Assembly (NCBI RefSeq): GCF_025264685.1
Contig: NZ_CP073721.1
Location: 3,587,001-3,651,000, forward strand
Length of the DNA stretch: 64,000 nucleotides
From: Dactylosporangium roseum
GTDB taxonomy: Bacteria > Actinomycetota > Actinomycetes > Mycobacteriales > Micromonosporaceae
Direction: 5' to 3'
Position numbers and translations under genes: made by a program. Shown one piece after another: positions 24,890 through 33,852 of the stretch (its first letter is position 1; each line of letters opens with the position of its first letter). The notes beneath the pieces are model-generated. The model saw nothing but the letters and a program-made list of their open reading frames with translations, was not told the DNA's origin and did no database searches.

Positions 24890-26653
24890 ATGCGGGTCGA
24901 GAACCTTCAGATTCAGTACCGGGGCCAGTCAGCCGCAACGGTCCGTGGCGTCAGCTTGGAATTGCGTCCAGGCCACATCATGGGCCTGGTCGGAGAGTCC
25001 GGCTGCGGGAAGTCGACGCTCGCGCGGACTCTCATGGGGATGCCGCCGGAGGGCGCCGAGATCGTCGACGGACGCATCCTGCTCGATGGAGTCGATTTGT
25101 TGAGACTGAATCCGGCGGACCTGCGGGCCTATTGGGGCATGCGGATCGCTTACATCAGCCAGGATCCCTCGTCGGCCTTGAACCCGACCCGGACCGTTCG
25201 AAAGCAGATCCTCGACACCCTAACCTGGCACGGTAGGTCACGGGGCGCGGAGCGTGCGCAGCGGCTCGGCGAGACACTCGCAATGGTGGGCTTCACGGAA
25301 GCCGAGAAGAACTTGCTGGATCGCTTCCCGAGCCAGCTTAGCGGCGGCCAGCGTCAGCGGCTGGCCCTGGCCACCGCCTTGGCCTGCAACCCACAGGTCC
25401 TGATCCTGGACGAGCCGACGACGGGCCTCGACGTCTCGACGCAAGCACGTCTGGTGGCCCTGCTCAAAGCGGCGATTTCGGCCACGCAGACCGCCGTGCT
25501 CTGGGTCAGCCACGACCTGGCCCTCATGAACGAGGTCGGTTCGGAGATCGCGGTCATGTATGCCGGGCAGGTGGTTGAGCGCGGCCCGGCAAAGCTCGTG
25601 TGCGCGAAGGCCAGACACCCTTATACACGGGCCCTGCTCGCGGCCACGCCCAACGTGCGGACCTCGGCACTCTCGAAGGGAATTCGGGGCCAGGTCCCCG
25701 ATCCCTTCCATGCAGAGGGGTGCGGCTTCCGTGATCGCTGCGACTTCGCCGTGGTGGCGTGCGACACGGGGAACATCTCCATGTACGACATCACGCCGAA
25801 ACATGAGGCGCGCTGCCTCCGTCTCGACGAAATCGAGGAAGGGAACCGCGACGACGTCGACGCGAGTCCCGGTCGGGGGCTGGTGCGGCCCACCGTCGAC
25901 ACCCCGGTGCTGAGGGCGAAAAACCTGGTGGTGGCGTATCGCGGCGCACGGACCAGAGCGTTGGACGATGTCTCACTCGAGCTCTGGCCGGGCGAGATCC
26001 TGGGTGTCGTCGGCGAGAGCGGCAGCGGCAAGTCGACCCTGCTGCGCGCCCTGGGCGGCTTCACTCCCGTTGATTCAGGTGAGGTCCGACTCGACGGGGT
26101 CACACTGGCCCCGAGAATCGAGAAGCGTTCGCGGAAGCACCGCCGACGGGTTCAGATGATCTTCCAGCATGCGGATCAGGCCCTCAACCCTCGGCACACC
26201 GTGCGAGAGATCCTGGGACGCGCGCGCTATGTCACAACCCAGTCGCGGGATGTCCAGACAGACGTCACCGAGTTGCTGCATCGGGTCCGGCTCTCCGCGA
26301 GCCTCCTCGATCGCTACTCGGGCGAGCTCAGCGGTGGGCAGCGGCAGCGGCTCGCGATCGCACGTGCGCTTGCCGTCGATCCGGAGGTTCTGCTGTGCGA
26401 CGAGATCACCTCCGCGCTCGATGTCTCTGTTCAGGCCGCCATCCTGAACCTCGTTCGCGATCTGGTGGACGGGCAGGGCCTCAGTGCGATCTTTGTCAGC
26501 CACAACCTCGGTGCAGTGCGGTCGATCTGTGACCGCACGGCCGTCATGCAACAGGGTCAGGTGGTCGAGTTGAATGCCAGCGACGACGTCTGGGACGGGC
26601 CGACCCATGCCTACACCAAACACCTGATCGAGGTGACGCCGCTGCTGACCTGA
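24890..26653 (+). CDS. ABC importer ATPase, fused double nucleotide-binding protein (DppD-DppF)
   Basis: The 587-aa protein carries two complete ABC ATPase domains that are separate proteins in E. coli. Domain 1: Walker A GESGCGKST, signature LSGGQRQRLALA, Walker B VLILDEPTTGLD, followed by the oligopeptide-transporter C-terminal region with clustered Cys (EGCGFRDRCDFAVVACD) that can hold an iron-sulfur cluster in this family. Domain 2 (from about residue 330): Walker A GESGSGKST, signature LSGGQRQRLAIA, Walker B VLLCDEITSALD. One fused chain would supply both ATP sites. It follows the DppC-like gene by 3 bases. Confidence 0.92.
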   Translation: MRVENLQIQYRGQSAATVRGVSLELRPGHIMGLVGESGCGKSTLARTLMGMPPEGAEIVDGRILLDGVDLLRLNPADLRAYWGMRIAYISQDPSSALNPTRTVRKQILDTLTWHGRSRGAERAQRLGETLAMVGFTEAEKNLLDRFPSQLSGGQRQRLALATALACNPQVLILDEPTTGLDVSTQARLVALLKAAISATQTAVLWVSHDLALMNEVGSEIAVMYAGQVVERGPAKLVCAKARHPYTRALLAATPNVRTSALSKGIRGQVPDPFHAEGCGFRDRCDFAVVACDTGNISMYDITPKHEARCLRLDEIEEGNRDDVDASPGRGLVRPTVDTPVLRAKNLVVAYRGARTRALDDVSLELWPGEILGVVGESGSGKSTLLRALGGFTPVDSGEVRLDGVTLAPRIEKRSRKHRRRVQMIFQHADQALNPRHTVREILGRARYVTTQSRDVQTDVTELLHRVRLSASLLDRYSGELSGGQRQRLAIARALAVDPEVLLCDEITSALDVSVQAAILNLVRDLVDGQGLSAIFVSHNLGAVRSICDRTAVMQQGQVVELNASDDVWDGPTHAYTKHLIEVTPLLT

Positions 26654-26749
26654 CTCGCGAACCACGTTGATGCGGTGCTGTGCGCAGATGCCGTGTCGTC
26701 AATCAAATTGTCACCGGTTACCACCACGCAGAGAAGTGAGGTAAGTCCG

Positions 26750-27115
26750 TTGTCCGAATTTCCACGCGAGGAGAGCACGTACTCCTTCGCCAGCCGGCCC
26801 GTTCGATACACCTGGTACTGCGACGTTGCACCCGGGGTGCGGAAGCAGGATGTCGACGACTTCCTCCTGGGCGCCGCCAAGGACCACTGGACGAACGAGC
26901 CGTACTGCCGAAGCTACGAGGTGTACGGGAACTTCCTTGCCGGCAGCCCCGATCGGATGGTCGTCATGGAGGTCGACGACATGGCGTCGCTTCAGGGTGC
27001 GTTCGCTCTGCCCGTCCGAGGTGACCTCCAGCCGGCGTTCATGCGGTTGACCGTCAATCGTCGGGCGAGCCTGTACCACCGGATGTACCCGGACTACACC
27101 GATCTGTCTTCGTAG
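26750..27115 (+). CDS. Hypothetical protein, 121 aa, downstream of ABC importer
   Basis: I do not recognise it. It contains SFASRPVRYTWYCDVAPGVR, then RMVVMEVDDMASLQGAFALP and a C-terminal RASLYHRMYPDYTDLSS; the alternation suggests a small alpha/beta barrel like those at 14052 and 14736. TTG 26750 is preceded by AAGTGAGGTAAG; GTG 26675 would add 25 residues but has no ribosome site. The last 45 bases of the gene, with its stop, are duplicated 127 bases downstream. Confidence 0.6.
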   Translation: MSEFPREESTYSFASRPVRYTWYCDVAPGVRKQDVDDFLLGAAKDHWTNEPYCRSYEVYGNFLAGSPDRMVVMEVDDMASLQGAFALPVRGDLQPAFMRLTVNRRASLYHRMYPDYTDLSS

Positions 27116-27123
27116 TCCGCGAG
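27071..27123. repeat. 53-bp direct repeat, copy 1
   Basis: It covers the 3' end and stop codon of the preceding gene. The second exact copy is at 27198-27250, offset by 127 bases. Confidence 0.9.
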
Positions 27124-27197
27124 AGCAGCTCGCTGGGCGGCGCCTCGACAGGCCCCGCCCGGCGAGCGCCAGCGCTCCGGTGTCACGGTGCTGGGGT

Positions 27198-27250
27198 CTG
27201 TACCACCGGATGTACCCGGACTACACCGATCTGTCTTCGTAGTCCGCGAG
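27198..27250. repeat. 53-bp direct repeat, copy 2
   Basis: This exact copy of 27071-27123 is not part of any gene. The short string GCGAGCGCCAG also recurs nearby (27162 and about 27246), suggesting local slippage or a small tandem duplication. Confidence 0.9.
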
Positions 27251-27332
27251 CGCCAGTTGAACGCACGCATTGAGGTAACGAGTCACTGCGCGTTCTCGCC
27301 CTTCGAACACCATCGACCTGTTGAGGTTGCCG

Positions 27333-28334
27333 ATGCGCTATCGGATGCTTGACGGAACCGGCCTAGAGGTTTCGGAGCTCTGCTTGGGATCTGCGACCTT
27401 CGGTGTCGCGCCGGTGGCCGAGGCGGCGATCGCGCTGGTGCATCGTGCGATCGACGCCGGCATCAACTTCATCGACACGGCGAACAGCTATGGCAACCAG
27501 AGCAGGTTCGACCGGGCGGGCGTGGTGGCGGCACCTCACCGGGCATGGGCCGAGGAAATCCTCGGAACCGCACTCATGGGGTGTCGCGACAGAGTGGTGC
27601 TGTCCTCAAAGGTCGGCGAACCCGTCGGATCCACCCCGAACTCTGGCAGTTGGGAGGGCGGCGGACTGACGCGGCGCCACATCGTCGGGCAGTTGGAGAC
27701 GACCCTCCGTCGCCTGGGAACGGACCATCTCGACATCTACTACGCACACCACCCGGACCCCAAGACACCTGTCGAGGAGTGGCTCTCGACCTTCGATGAC
27801 CTGATCCGGGCTGGCAAGATTCGGCACTATGCGCTCTCCACCTTCACCGGATGGCAACTCATGGAGTCCGTGTTGTCTGCGCGGCCACGCGGGTTGCGTG
27901 CGCCGGCCTGCCATCAAACCCGATACAGCGTGGTCGACCGCTGGGTGGAGCGAGAGGTGCTGCCAGCATCGCGCCACGGCCACCTCAGCACGGTTGTGTT
28001 CAGCCCCCTCGCGGGTGGTCTCCTCACGTCGTCATACGGGAGTGCCTTGGTGGGTGCCTCGAGGTGGGGCGGGCCGGCCCCATCGCTGGCAACGGAAGCT
28101 GCGGTGCGGCGGTGTCACGACCTGGCGAGAGATTGGGGTCGGCCGGTCGAGGAGCTCGCACTTGGGTGGCTGCTCGCTCGGCAGGACGTGGGGAGCCTGG
28201 TGGTTGGTCCGGAGTCGAGTGTCCAATTGGAGGAGCTGGTCGCGGCGACCGAAGCCTCCCTCTCCGCGGAGGAGCTTGCCGAGCTGGACGGTGTTACACC
28301 CCCACCAGAACCGTTCTGGCATGGCCAGAGTTGA
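27333..28334 (+). CDS. Aldo/keto reductase
   Basis: The 333-aa protein belongs to the aldo/keto reductase superfamily, of the voltage-gated K+ channel beta-subunit/YghZ-like group. The tetrad is visible: Asp and Tyr in FIDTANSYGNQ, Lys in VLSSKVGEP and His in YYAHHPDPKT, with C-terminal NADPH contacts (VVGPESSVQLEELVAA). ATG 27333 has GAGG 7 bases upstream. It could reduce a carbonyl intermediate or oxidise a diol; no classical cis-dihydrodiol dehydrogenase was found in the window, so this is one candidate for that step. Confidence 0.85.
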   Translation: MRYRMLDGTGLEVSELCLGSATFGVAPVAEAAIALVHRAIDAGINFIDTANSYGNQSRFDRAGVVAAPHRAWAEEILGTALMGCRDRVVLSSKVGEPVGSTPNSGSWEGGGLTRRHIVGQLETTLRRLGTDHLDIYYAHHPDPKTPVEEWLSTFDDLIRAGKIRHYALSTFTGWQLMESVLSARPRGLRAPACHQTRYSVVDRWVEREVLPASRHGHLSTVVFSPLAGGLLTSSYGSALVGASRWGGPAPSLATEAAVRRCHDLARDWGRPVEELALGWLLARQDVGSLVVGPESSVQLEELVAATEASLSAEELAELDGVTPPPEPFWHGQS

Positions 28335-28341
28335 TCAAATC

Positions 28342-28372
28342 GGCCATCGGGCCGAGGCCGAGGCCGATGGCC
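28342..28372. terminator. Bidirectional terminator candidate between convergent genes
   Basis: A perfect 9-bp stem (GGCCATCGG / CCGATGGCC) with a 13-base loop lies between the converging ends of the aldo/keto reductase and acyl-CoA dehydrogenase genes. Confidence 0.45.
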
Positions 28373-28421
28373 CGGCGCGCCTTCCGGCTACCCCTTACCT
28401 GTGGCGTTTGCTCTGCGGTGA

Positions 28422-29627
28422 TCAGTCGTGACGGAAGGCGGGGATCCCGGTCAATGCCTGGCCGATGACGAGGGTGTGCATCTCGGCGGTGCCCTCGTAG
28501 GTGAGGACGGACTCGAGGTTGTTGGCGTGTCGCATGACGGGGAACTCGAGGCTGATTCCGTTGGCGCCGAGGATGGTTCGGGCGGTGCGACAGATCTCGA
28601 TGGCCTTGGTGATGTTGTTGTACTTGCCGACGCTGACCTGCTCGGGACGCAGCGTGCCGGCGTCCTTGCGGCGGCCGAGGTGCAGCGCGAGGAGCTGGCC
28701 GCCCGCCAACTCGACGGCCATGTTCGCGAGTTTGGCCTGGGTCAACTGGAATCCCGCGATGGGCTGGCCGAACTGGTGGCGCTGCATGCTGTAGATGCGG
28801 GCGGCATCGAGGGAACTGCGGGCCGCGCCGAGCGCGCCCCAGACGATGCCGTAGCGGGCCTCGTTGAGGCACGAGAGCGGTCCCTTGAGCCCGCGCACGT
28901 CGGGGAAGACGGCGTCAGCGGGCAGGCGCACGTTGTCCAGGACGAGCTCGCTGGTGACCGAGGCGCGCAGCGACATCTTGTGCTTGATCTCCGGGGCGGA
29001 GAATCCGGGCGTGTCGGTCGGGACGACGAAGCCGCGGATGCCGCCGTGCTCCTCACCGGCGTTGGCCCACACGACGGCGACGTCTGCGATGGACCCGTTA
29101 GTGATCCACATCTTGGCGCCGTTCAGAACCCAGTCGTCGCCGTCCTTGCGGGCGCGGGTGCGCATCGAGCCGGGGTCGGAGCCGTGGTCGGGCTCGGTCA
29201 ACCCGAAGCAGCCGATGACTTCGCCGGCGGCCAGTTGTGGCAGCCACTGCTCCTTCTGCTCCTCGGTGCCCCAGCGCCAGATCGCGCACATTGCCAGCGA
29301 CCCCTGCACAGACACGAGGGAGCGGATACCGGAGTCGGACGCTTCGAGCTCCAGGCAGGCCAGGCCGTAGTCGACCGCGCTCATACCGGCGCAACCGTAT
29401 CCGGTCAGGTGCATGCCCAGCAGGCCGACCTGCCCGAACTCCTTGGCCAACTCGCGCGCCGCGGGCAGCTCGCCGCGCTCGAACCAGTCGGCGATGAAGG
29501 GGTCGACGAATCGCTCGCATACCTGCCGCACGGTGGCGCGGATTGCCTTCTCCTCGTCGGTCAGGACGTCGTCGATGCCGACCAGGTCGGTCGGGTCGAG
29601 CCTGCCCTTAGGGGCTGTTGCGGACAT
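28422..29627 (-). CDS. gcdH: Acyl-CoA dehydrogenase, glutaryl-CoA dehydrogenase-like
   Basis: The 401-aa flavoprotein would oxidise and decarboxylate glutaryl-CoA to crotonyl-CoA, passing electrons to ETF. The GCDH-type segment RSLVSVQGSLAMCAIWRWGT, the FAD/substrate motif CFGLTEPDHGSDPGSMRTRA, the flavin motif KMWITNGSIADVAVVWA and the catalytic Glu in SVLTYEGTAEMH are present. ATG 29627 follows AGGTGAC. It is the last gene of a four-gene operon, 4 bases after a family III CoA-transferase. That pairing is the known glutarate to glutaryl-CoA to crotonyl-CoA module, which supports the substrate. Confidence 0.82.
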   Translation of the reverse strand: MSATAPKGRLDPTDLVGIDDVLTDEEKAIRATVRQVCERFVDPFIADWFERGELPAARELAKEFGQVGLLGMHLTGYGCAGMSAVDYGLACLELEASDSGIRSLVSVQGSLAMCAIWRWGTEEQKEQWLPQLAAGEVIGCFGLTEPDHGSDPGSMRTRARKDGDDWVLNGAKMWITNGSIADVAVVWANAGEEHGGIRGFVVPTDTPGFSAPEIKHKMSLRASVTSELVLDNVRLPADAVFPDVRGLKGPLSCLNEARYGIVWGALGAARSSLDAARIYSMQRHQFGQPIAGFQLTQAKLANMAVELAGGQLLALHLGRRKDAGTLRPEQVSVGKYNNITKAIEICRTARTILGANGISLEFPVMRHANNLESVLTYEGTAEMHTLVIGQALTGIPAFRHD

Positions 29628-29631
29628 GCGG

Positions 29632-30876
29632 TCACCTCTGGTCAGTCGTGGTCGTGGGGGCGGTCGGGGTGGGTCGGTCCGCGCCGAGCCAGGCGCGCAC
29701 GTCATCGGTGTGCGTGCCGAGTTCCGGCGGTGGCGTGGGCGTCGCGATGCCGTATGCCGCCCACTTGATCGGGTGCCGTACCTGCCGCGCGTGTCCACCG
29801 CCGAGGTCGACGGTCGGCGCCAAGCCCAAACTCTCGGCTAGGGCGATGCCACCGCCGATCGTTTTCACCTGCCCGGCCGGTACTTGCGCGTTGTTCAGGA
29901 CGTCGGCCCAGTACGCGGCCGGTGCGGTGATCAGGACACTCTCCAGCCGGTCGACGAGTTCCAGCCGGTTCGTGACGCGGGCCGGGTTTGTGACGAACCG
30001 CGGGTCGTCCGGCAGAGCGCTCAGCCCCAAAGCGGAGGTCAGCCGGCGGAACTGCTCGTCGTTGCCGCACGCGACCGCGAGCAGCCCGTCGGCGCAGCGC
30101 AGCGTTTCGTAGGGTGCGATCGATGGGTGGCGGTTGCCCGTGGGGACCGGCTCGATCCCGGTGGCCAGTTGGGCCTGGGCCTGGTTCGCGAGCGCCCCGA
30201 GGAGGCTCGTTAGGAGCGTGACCTCGAGGCGGTCACCGCGACCGGTGCGAGTTCGGGCTGTCAGGGCCGCGAGGATGCCGATGACGGCGTCCTTGCCCGT
30301 GAGCACGTCGACGAGGGCGACACCGGCCTTGGTCGGCTCCCCGCCGGGGTGGCCGGTGATGCTCATCAGCCCCCCGACGGCCTGGACGATGAAGTCGTAG
30401 CCGAGCAGCCCGGCCCCCTCGGCCGACCCAAACCCGCTGATCGAGCAGTAGACCAGCCCGGGGCTGGCCGGGGCGAGGTCCTCGTACGACAGACCGAGTC
30501 GGGTCATCGTGCCCGGCTTGAAGTTCTCGATGACCACGTCCGCCCGCTCGGCCAGGCGCCTGGCGGTGGCCAGGTCATCCGGGTCGCGCAGGTCGAGGGC
30601 GACCGACTCCTTCGACCGGTTGGCGCTGGCGAAATAGGTCGACGCGTGCTCGGTGAACGGCGGCCCCCACGAGCGCGTGTCATCACCGGCCCCCGGGCGC
30701 TCCACCTTGATGACCCGGGCCCCGAGATCAGCCAGAGTCATCGTCGCCAGCGGCCCCGCGAGCACCCGGCTGAAGTCGGCGACGACGATACCGGCGAGTG
30801 GCAGTTCGACGGTGGGAGCGGGACTGCCGTCCACGGTCGGGTCAGCCGCCTCGGTGACGGTCTCGGACTGGGTCAC
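29632..30876 (-). CDS. Family III (CaiB/BaiF) CoA-transferase, probably glutarate-specific
   Basis: The 414-aa protein has the family III start LAGIVVADFSRVLAGPLATM, the CoA-binding RVIKVERPGAGDDTRSWGPP, NRSKESVALDLRDP and the catalytic Asp in AGVALVDVLTGKDAV (about residue 190). It would activate a dicarboxylate by moving CoA from succinyl-CoA or another donor. GTG 30876 overlaps the stop of the preceding dehydrogenase (GTGA). Next to a GCDH-like gene, the likely acceptor is glutarate (as for GcdG/SUGCT enzymes). Confidence 0.82.
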   Translation of the reverse strand: MTQSETVTEAADPTVDGSPAPTVELPLAGIVVADFSRVLAGPLATMTLADLGARVIKVERPGAGDDTRSWGPPFTEHASTYFASANRSKESVALDLRDPDDLATARRLAERADVVIENFKPGTMTRLGLSYEDLAPASPGLVYCSISGFGSAEGAGLLGYDFIVQAVGGLMSITGHPGGEPTKAGVALVDVLTGKDAVIGILAALTARTRTGRGDRLEVTLLTSLLGALANQAQAQLATGIEPVPTGNRHPSIAPYETLRCADGLLAVACGNDEQFRRLTSALGLSALPDDPRFVTNPARVTNRLELVDRLESVLITAPAAYWADVLNNAQVPAGQVKTIGGGIALAESLGLAPTVDLGGGHARQVRHPIKWAAYGIATPTPPPELGTHTDDVRAWLGADRPTPTAPTTTTDQR

Positions 30877-32378
30877 CGTCCGGTCCTCACAACGGGCAGG
30901 CCCCACGGGTTGTCGTCGCGCAGGAAGGCGGGCAGGTACGCCTGCGGCACATTCTGGAAGCAGACCGGGCGGGTGAACCGGAGCAGGGCTGCGGAGCCGA
31001 CGCTCGAGGCGTCTGGGCGAGAGGTTGCAGGCCATGGCCCGCTGTGGTGCATGCCCCAGCTCGTCGCGACCCCGGTGGGCCAGCCGTCGGCGACAACACG
31101 GCCGACCTGGCGGGAGATCGTCTCGACGGCCGCAGCCGCATCGGGGTCGTCCTGGCCCGAGGTCATGACGCCGCCGGCGAGCGAGGGCTGCAGCCGGGCC
31201 ACCGCGGCGAGGGCGTCGTCGAATGAGGCGTACTCGGCGACCAGGGCCACCGGGCCGAAGCACTCCTCCAGCAGGAACGAGCCGGGCTGGAGTGTGTCGA
31301 GGTCGACCCGCAGGGCCGCCGGGTACGCGGCGAGCCCCGTCTCACCACCTTCTTTGCCCTCACCGAGCGCCGTCGCACCGGCGTCGACCAGCCGCGCGAG
31401 CCCGTCACGGTAGCTGTCCGCGATGCCCTGGGTCAGCAGCCACCCGAGGGTCACCCTCGAGATGAGTGTCCCGACAGCCTCGGCGATACCGGAGCCCTCC
31501 GGGGCGAGCAGGAGCCCCGGCTTCGTACAGAGCTGCCCGTGGCCCAGGGTGAACGACGCGACGAAACCGGCGGCGACCTGCTCCGCCGAGGCGTTCCCTG
31601 CCGCGGCGGCCGACGGCGTCACGACGACCGGGTTGACCGTGCCCATCTCGGCGAAGACCGGAATCGGGCGCTCACGCTGCACGGCCCGGTCCACGAGCGC
31701 GAGCCCGCCACGCCGCGACCCGGTGAAAGCGACCGCGGTGATCGCCGGCGCGTCAACGAGCGCAAGCCCGGCCTTGAACCCGGAGACGAGGCCGAACGTC
31801 CCGTCCGGCGCGCCCACCTCCCGCAGGACCGTGGTCGCGAGCTCGGCAAGAGCGAATGATAGGCGCGGGTGGGCCGGGTGGGCCTTGACGACGACACTGC
31901 ATCCGGCCGCGATGGCCGAGCACGTGTCGTGGCCGAGCACCCCGAACCCGAAGGGAAAGTTGCTCGCCCCGAAGACCGCGACCGGCCCGAGGGAGACGTT
32001 GGCCCGACGCAGCTCGGTCGGCACGGGACCGGGGACCGTGTCGACGAGCGCACCGACCCAGTGCCCACTGGTGGCGACGGTGCCGTAGAACCGAGCCGAC
32101 GCGGCGCACTTGGCGAGCTCCCCACTTAACCGCGGGTCGCCGAGGGCGGTCTCCTCGTCGGCGAGCGCGCAAAGCTCGTCAGCCTTCGTCTCGAGCTCGC
32201 GCGCAATCGCCTCGAGCCACGCCTGCCGGATCGCGGGTGGCGTCGCCGCGACCAGCGGGAACGCCTCCACCGCGGCCGCGACGGCCGTCTCCACCTCGGC
32301 GGGGGCGCTCTCGGCGGGCCCGTCGACGTGGTTGCCGGTGCGCGGGTGGTATGACACTGAGCGGGCGATCGTGGTCAT
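30873..32378 (-). CDS. Aldehyde dehydrogenase of the 2-oxoglutarate-semialdehyde dehydrogenase (KGSADH) type
   Basis: The 501-aa protein has the features of the KGSADH subgroup: ASNFPFGFGVLGHDTCSAIA, the general-base Glu in VFAEMGTVNPVVV, the catalytic Cys in GHGQLCTKPGLLLA and the C-terminal SWGMHHSGPWPATSRPDASS. In this operon the expected substrate is glutarate semialdehyde (a DavD role), structurally close to 2-oxoglutarate semialdehyde. Start and stop overlap both neighbours by 4 bases. The 2-oxo substrate itself remains the alternative. Confidence 0.82.
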   Translation of the reverse strand: MTTIARSVSYHPRTGNHVDGPAESAPAEVETAVAAAVEAFPLVAATPPAIRQAWLEAIARELETKADELCALADEETALGDPRLSGELAKCAASARFYGTVATSGHWVGALVDTVPGPVPTELRRANVSLGPVAVFGASNFPFGFGVLGHDTCSAIAAGCSVVVKAHPAHPRLSFALAELATTVLREVGAPDGTFGLVSGFKAGLALVDAPAITAVAFTGSRRGGLALVDRAVQRERPIPVFAEMGTVNPVVVTPSAAAAGNASAEQVAAGFVASFTLGHGQLCTKPGLLLAPEGSGIAEAVGTLISRVTLGWLLTQGIADSYRDGLARLVDAGATALGEGKEGGETGLAAYPAALRVDLDTLQPGSFLLEECFGPVALVAEYASFDDALAAVARLQPSLAGGVMTSGQDDPDAAAAVETISRQVGRVVADGWPTGVATSWGMHHSGPWPATSRPDASSVGSAALLRFTRPVCFQNVPQAYLPAFLRDDNPWGLPVVRTGR

Positions 32379-33769
32379 GATGAGACCCCCACGGGGTCGG
32401 CCGCCGCAGCATGCTGGCGGACCGCGTCAGCGAGGACGTCGAGCGCGTCATTCAGCAGGTCGTCGTCGATGACGAGGGGCGGCAGGAGCCGGATGACGTT
32501 GCCGAAGGTTCCGCAGACGAGGACGAGAACACCCTGCTCGTGACACGTCCTGGCGACGGCGACCGCGGTGGCGGGAGCTGGCTCGAGCGAGCCGGGCCGG
32601 ACGAACTCGACGGCGAGCATCGCGCCGCGTCCGCGTAGTTGGGCGACCCCGTGGTCGATGTCGACGAGGGGGCCGAGCGCGGTGAGCACGCGTTGCTCGA
32701 TGGCCCGGGCCCGGCCGGGCAGGTCCTCCCGCTCGAGGATGTCGAAGACGGCAAGGGCGGCCTCGCAGGCGAGGGGGTTGCCGGCATACGTGCCGCCGAG
32801 CCCACCGGGCGGGACGGCAGCCATGATCTCGGAGCGGCCCGTGACGGCCGAGAGCGGCAGCCCACCGCCGAGGGCCTTCGCGGTGCACACCAGATCGGGC
32901 ACGAAGCTGTCGTGCTCTGAGGCGAAGAGGGTGCCGGTGCGTCCCAGCCCGGCCTGGACCTCGTCACCGACGACGATGATCCCGTGGCGACGGGCCGCCT
33001 CGGCGAGGCGCAGCAGGTAGCCGTCCGGTGGGACGATGAAGCCGCCCTCACCCTGGATGGGCTCGATGACTACGCACGCGAGCTGCTCCGCGCCCACCTC
33101 GGCGACGAGGTCCTCGAATGCCTGCAGCGCCTCGTCGGCCGCCTCCTCCGGACTCGGGGTTTCGGGCCAGCGCACCAGGTCGGGGAACGGTGCGCGGTAC
33201 ACGTGGTCGGTCGGCAGGGGCCCGAAGCCGGTCTTGTAGGGCGTGTCCTTCGCGGTCATCGCGAGAGTGAAGAGGGTTCGACCGTGGTAGGCGTTGCTGA
33301 AGACTACGACACCGGGACGGCCGGTGGCGGCCCGCGCGATCTTGACCGCGTTCTCGACCGCCTCGGCGCCCGTCGAGAAGAGGGCCGTGGTCTTGGCGAA
33401 GTCGCCGGGGGTGTGCGCGTTGAGCCACTCGGCGACACGGACGTACCCTTCGTACTGCGTCACGAGAAAGCATGTGTGGGTGAACCGCTGCGCCTGCTCG
33501 GCCACCCGGCGGACGACCTCGGGGTGGCTGGCGCCGACGCTCGTGACCGCGATGCCCGAGGCGAGGTCGACGATCCGGTTGCCATCGACGTCGACGATGA
33601 TGCCGCCCGCCATGCGGTCGACGAAGACGGGCAGCGTCCTGCCGAGGCCATCGGGCAGCGCGGCGTCGCGATCGGCCTGCAGCGCGAGAGACTTCGGGCC
33701 GGGGATCGCGGTCTGCAGGTGTCGGGTCTGGGGGACCGCTGCCGCGGCGGTCGCGGTGTCGTTGGACAT
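32375..33769 (-). CDS. gabT: Omega-amino acid aminotransferase (GabT/DavT type)
   Basis: The 464-aa class III aminotransferase shows STGAEAVENAVKIARAATGR, VIEPIQGEGGFIVPPDGYL, VVGDEVQAGLGRTG and the PLP lysine in VCTAKALGGGLPLSAVTG. It is a diverged paralogue of the enzyme at 531-1868. As first gene of an operon with a semialdehyde dehydrogenase, a CoA-transferase and a GCDH-like enzyme, it probably acts on 5-aminovalerate (DavT role) rather than GABA. ATG 33769 has AGGA upstream. The divergent PucR gene starts 83 bases away. Confidence 0.85.
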   Translation of the reverse strand: MSNDTATAAAAVPQTRHLQTAIPGPKSLALQADRDAALPDGLGRTLPVFVDRMAGGIIVDVDGNRIVDLASGIAVTSVGASHPEVVRRVAEQAQRFTHTCFLVTQYEGYVRVAEWLNAHTPGDFAKTTALFSTGAEAVENAVKIARAATGRPGVVVFSNAYHGRTLFTLAMTAKDTPYKTGFGPLPTDHVYRAPFPDLVRWPETPSPEEAADEALQAFEDLVAEVGAEQLACVVIEPIQGEGGFIVPPDGYLLRLAEAARRHGIIVVGDEVQAGLGRTGTLFASEHDSFVPDLVCTAKALGGGLPLSAVTGRSEIMAAVPPGGLGGTYAGNPLACEAALAVFDILEREDLPGRARAIEQRVLTALGPLVDIDHGVAQLRGRGAMLAVEFVRPGSLEPAPATAVAVARTCHEQGVLVLVCGTFGNVIRLLPPLVIDDDLLNDALDVLADAVRQHAAAADPVGVSS

Positions 33770-33852
33770 GTGACTATCCTTCGTCGAGTTGGGGCAACGG
33801 TAAGGCGGCCGCGGCGGAGCTGTCGTCGGATGATGCATCCCAAATCGAGAAG

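Noticed and set aside
28428..29768. 446-codon plus-strand frame over the acyl-CoA dehydrogenase gene
   Set aside because: Shadow of a well-supported gene; composition is Gly/Asp/Val-rich with no known motif.
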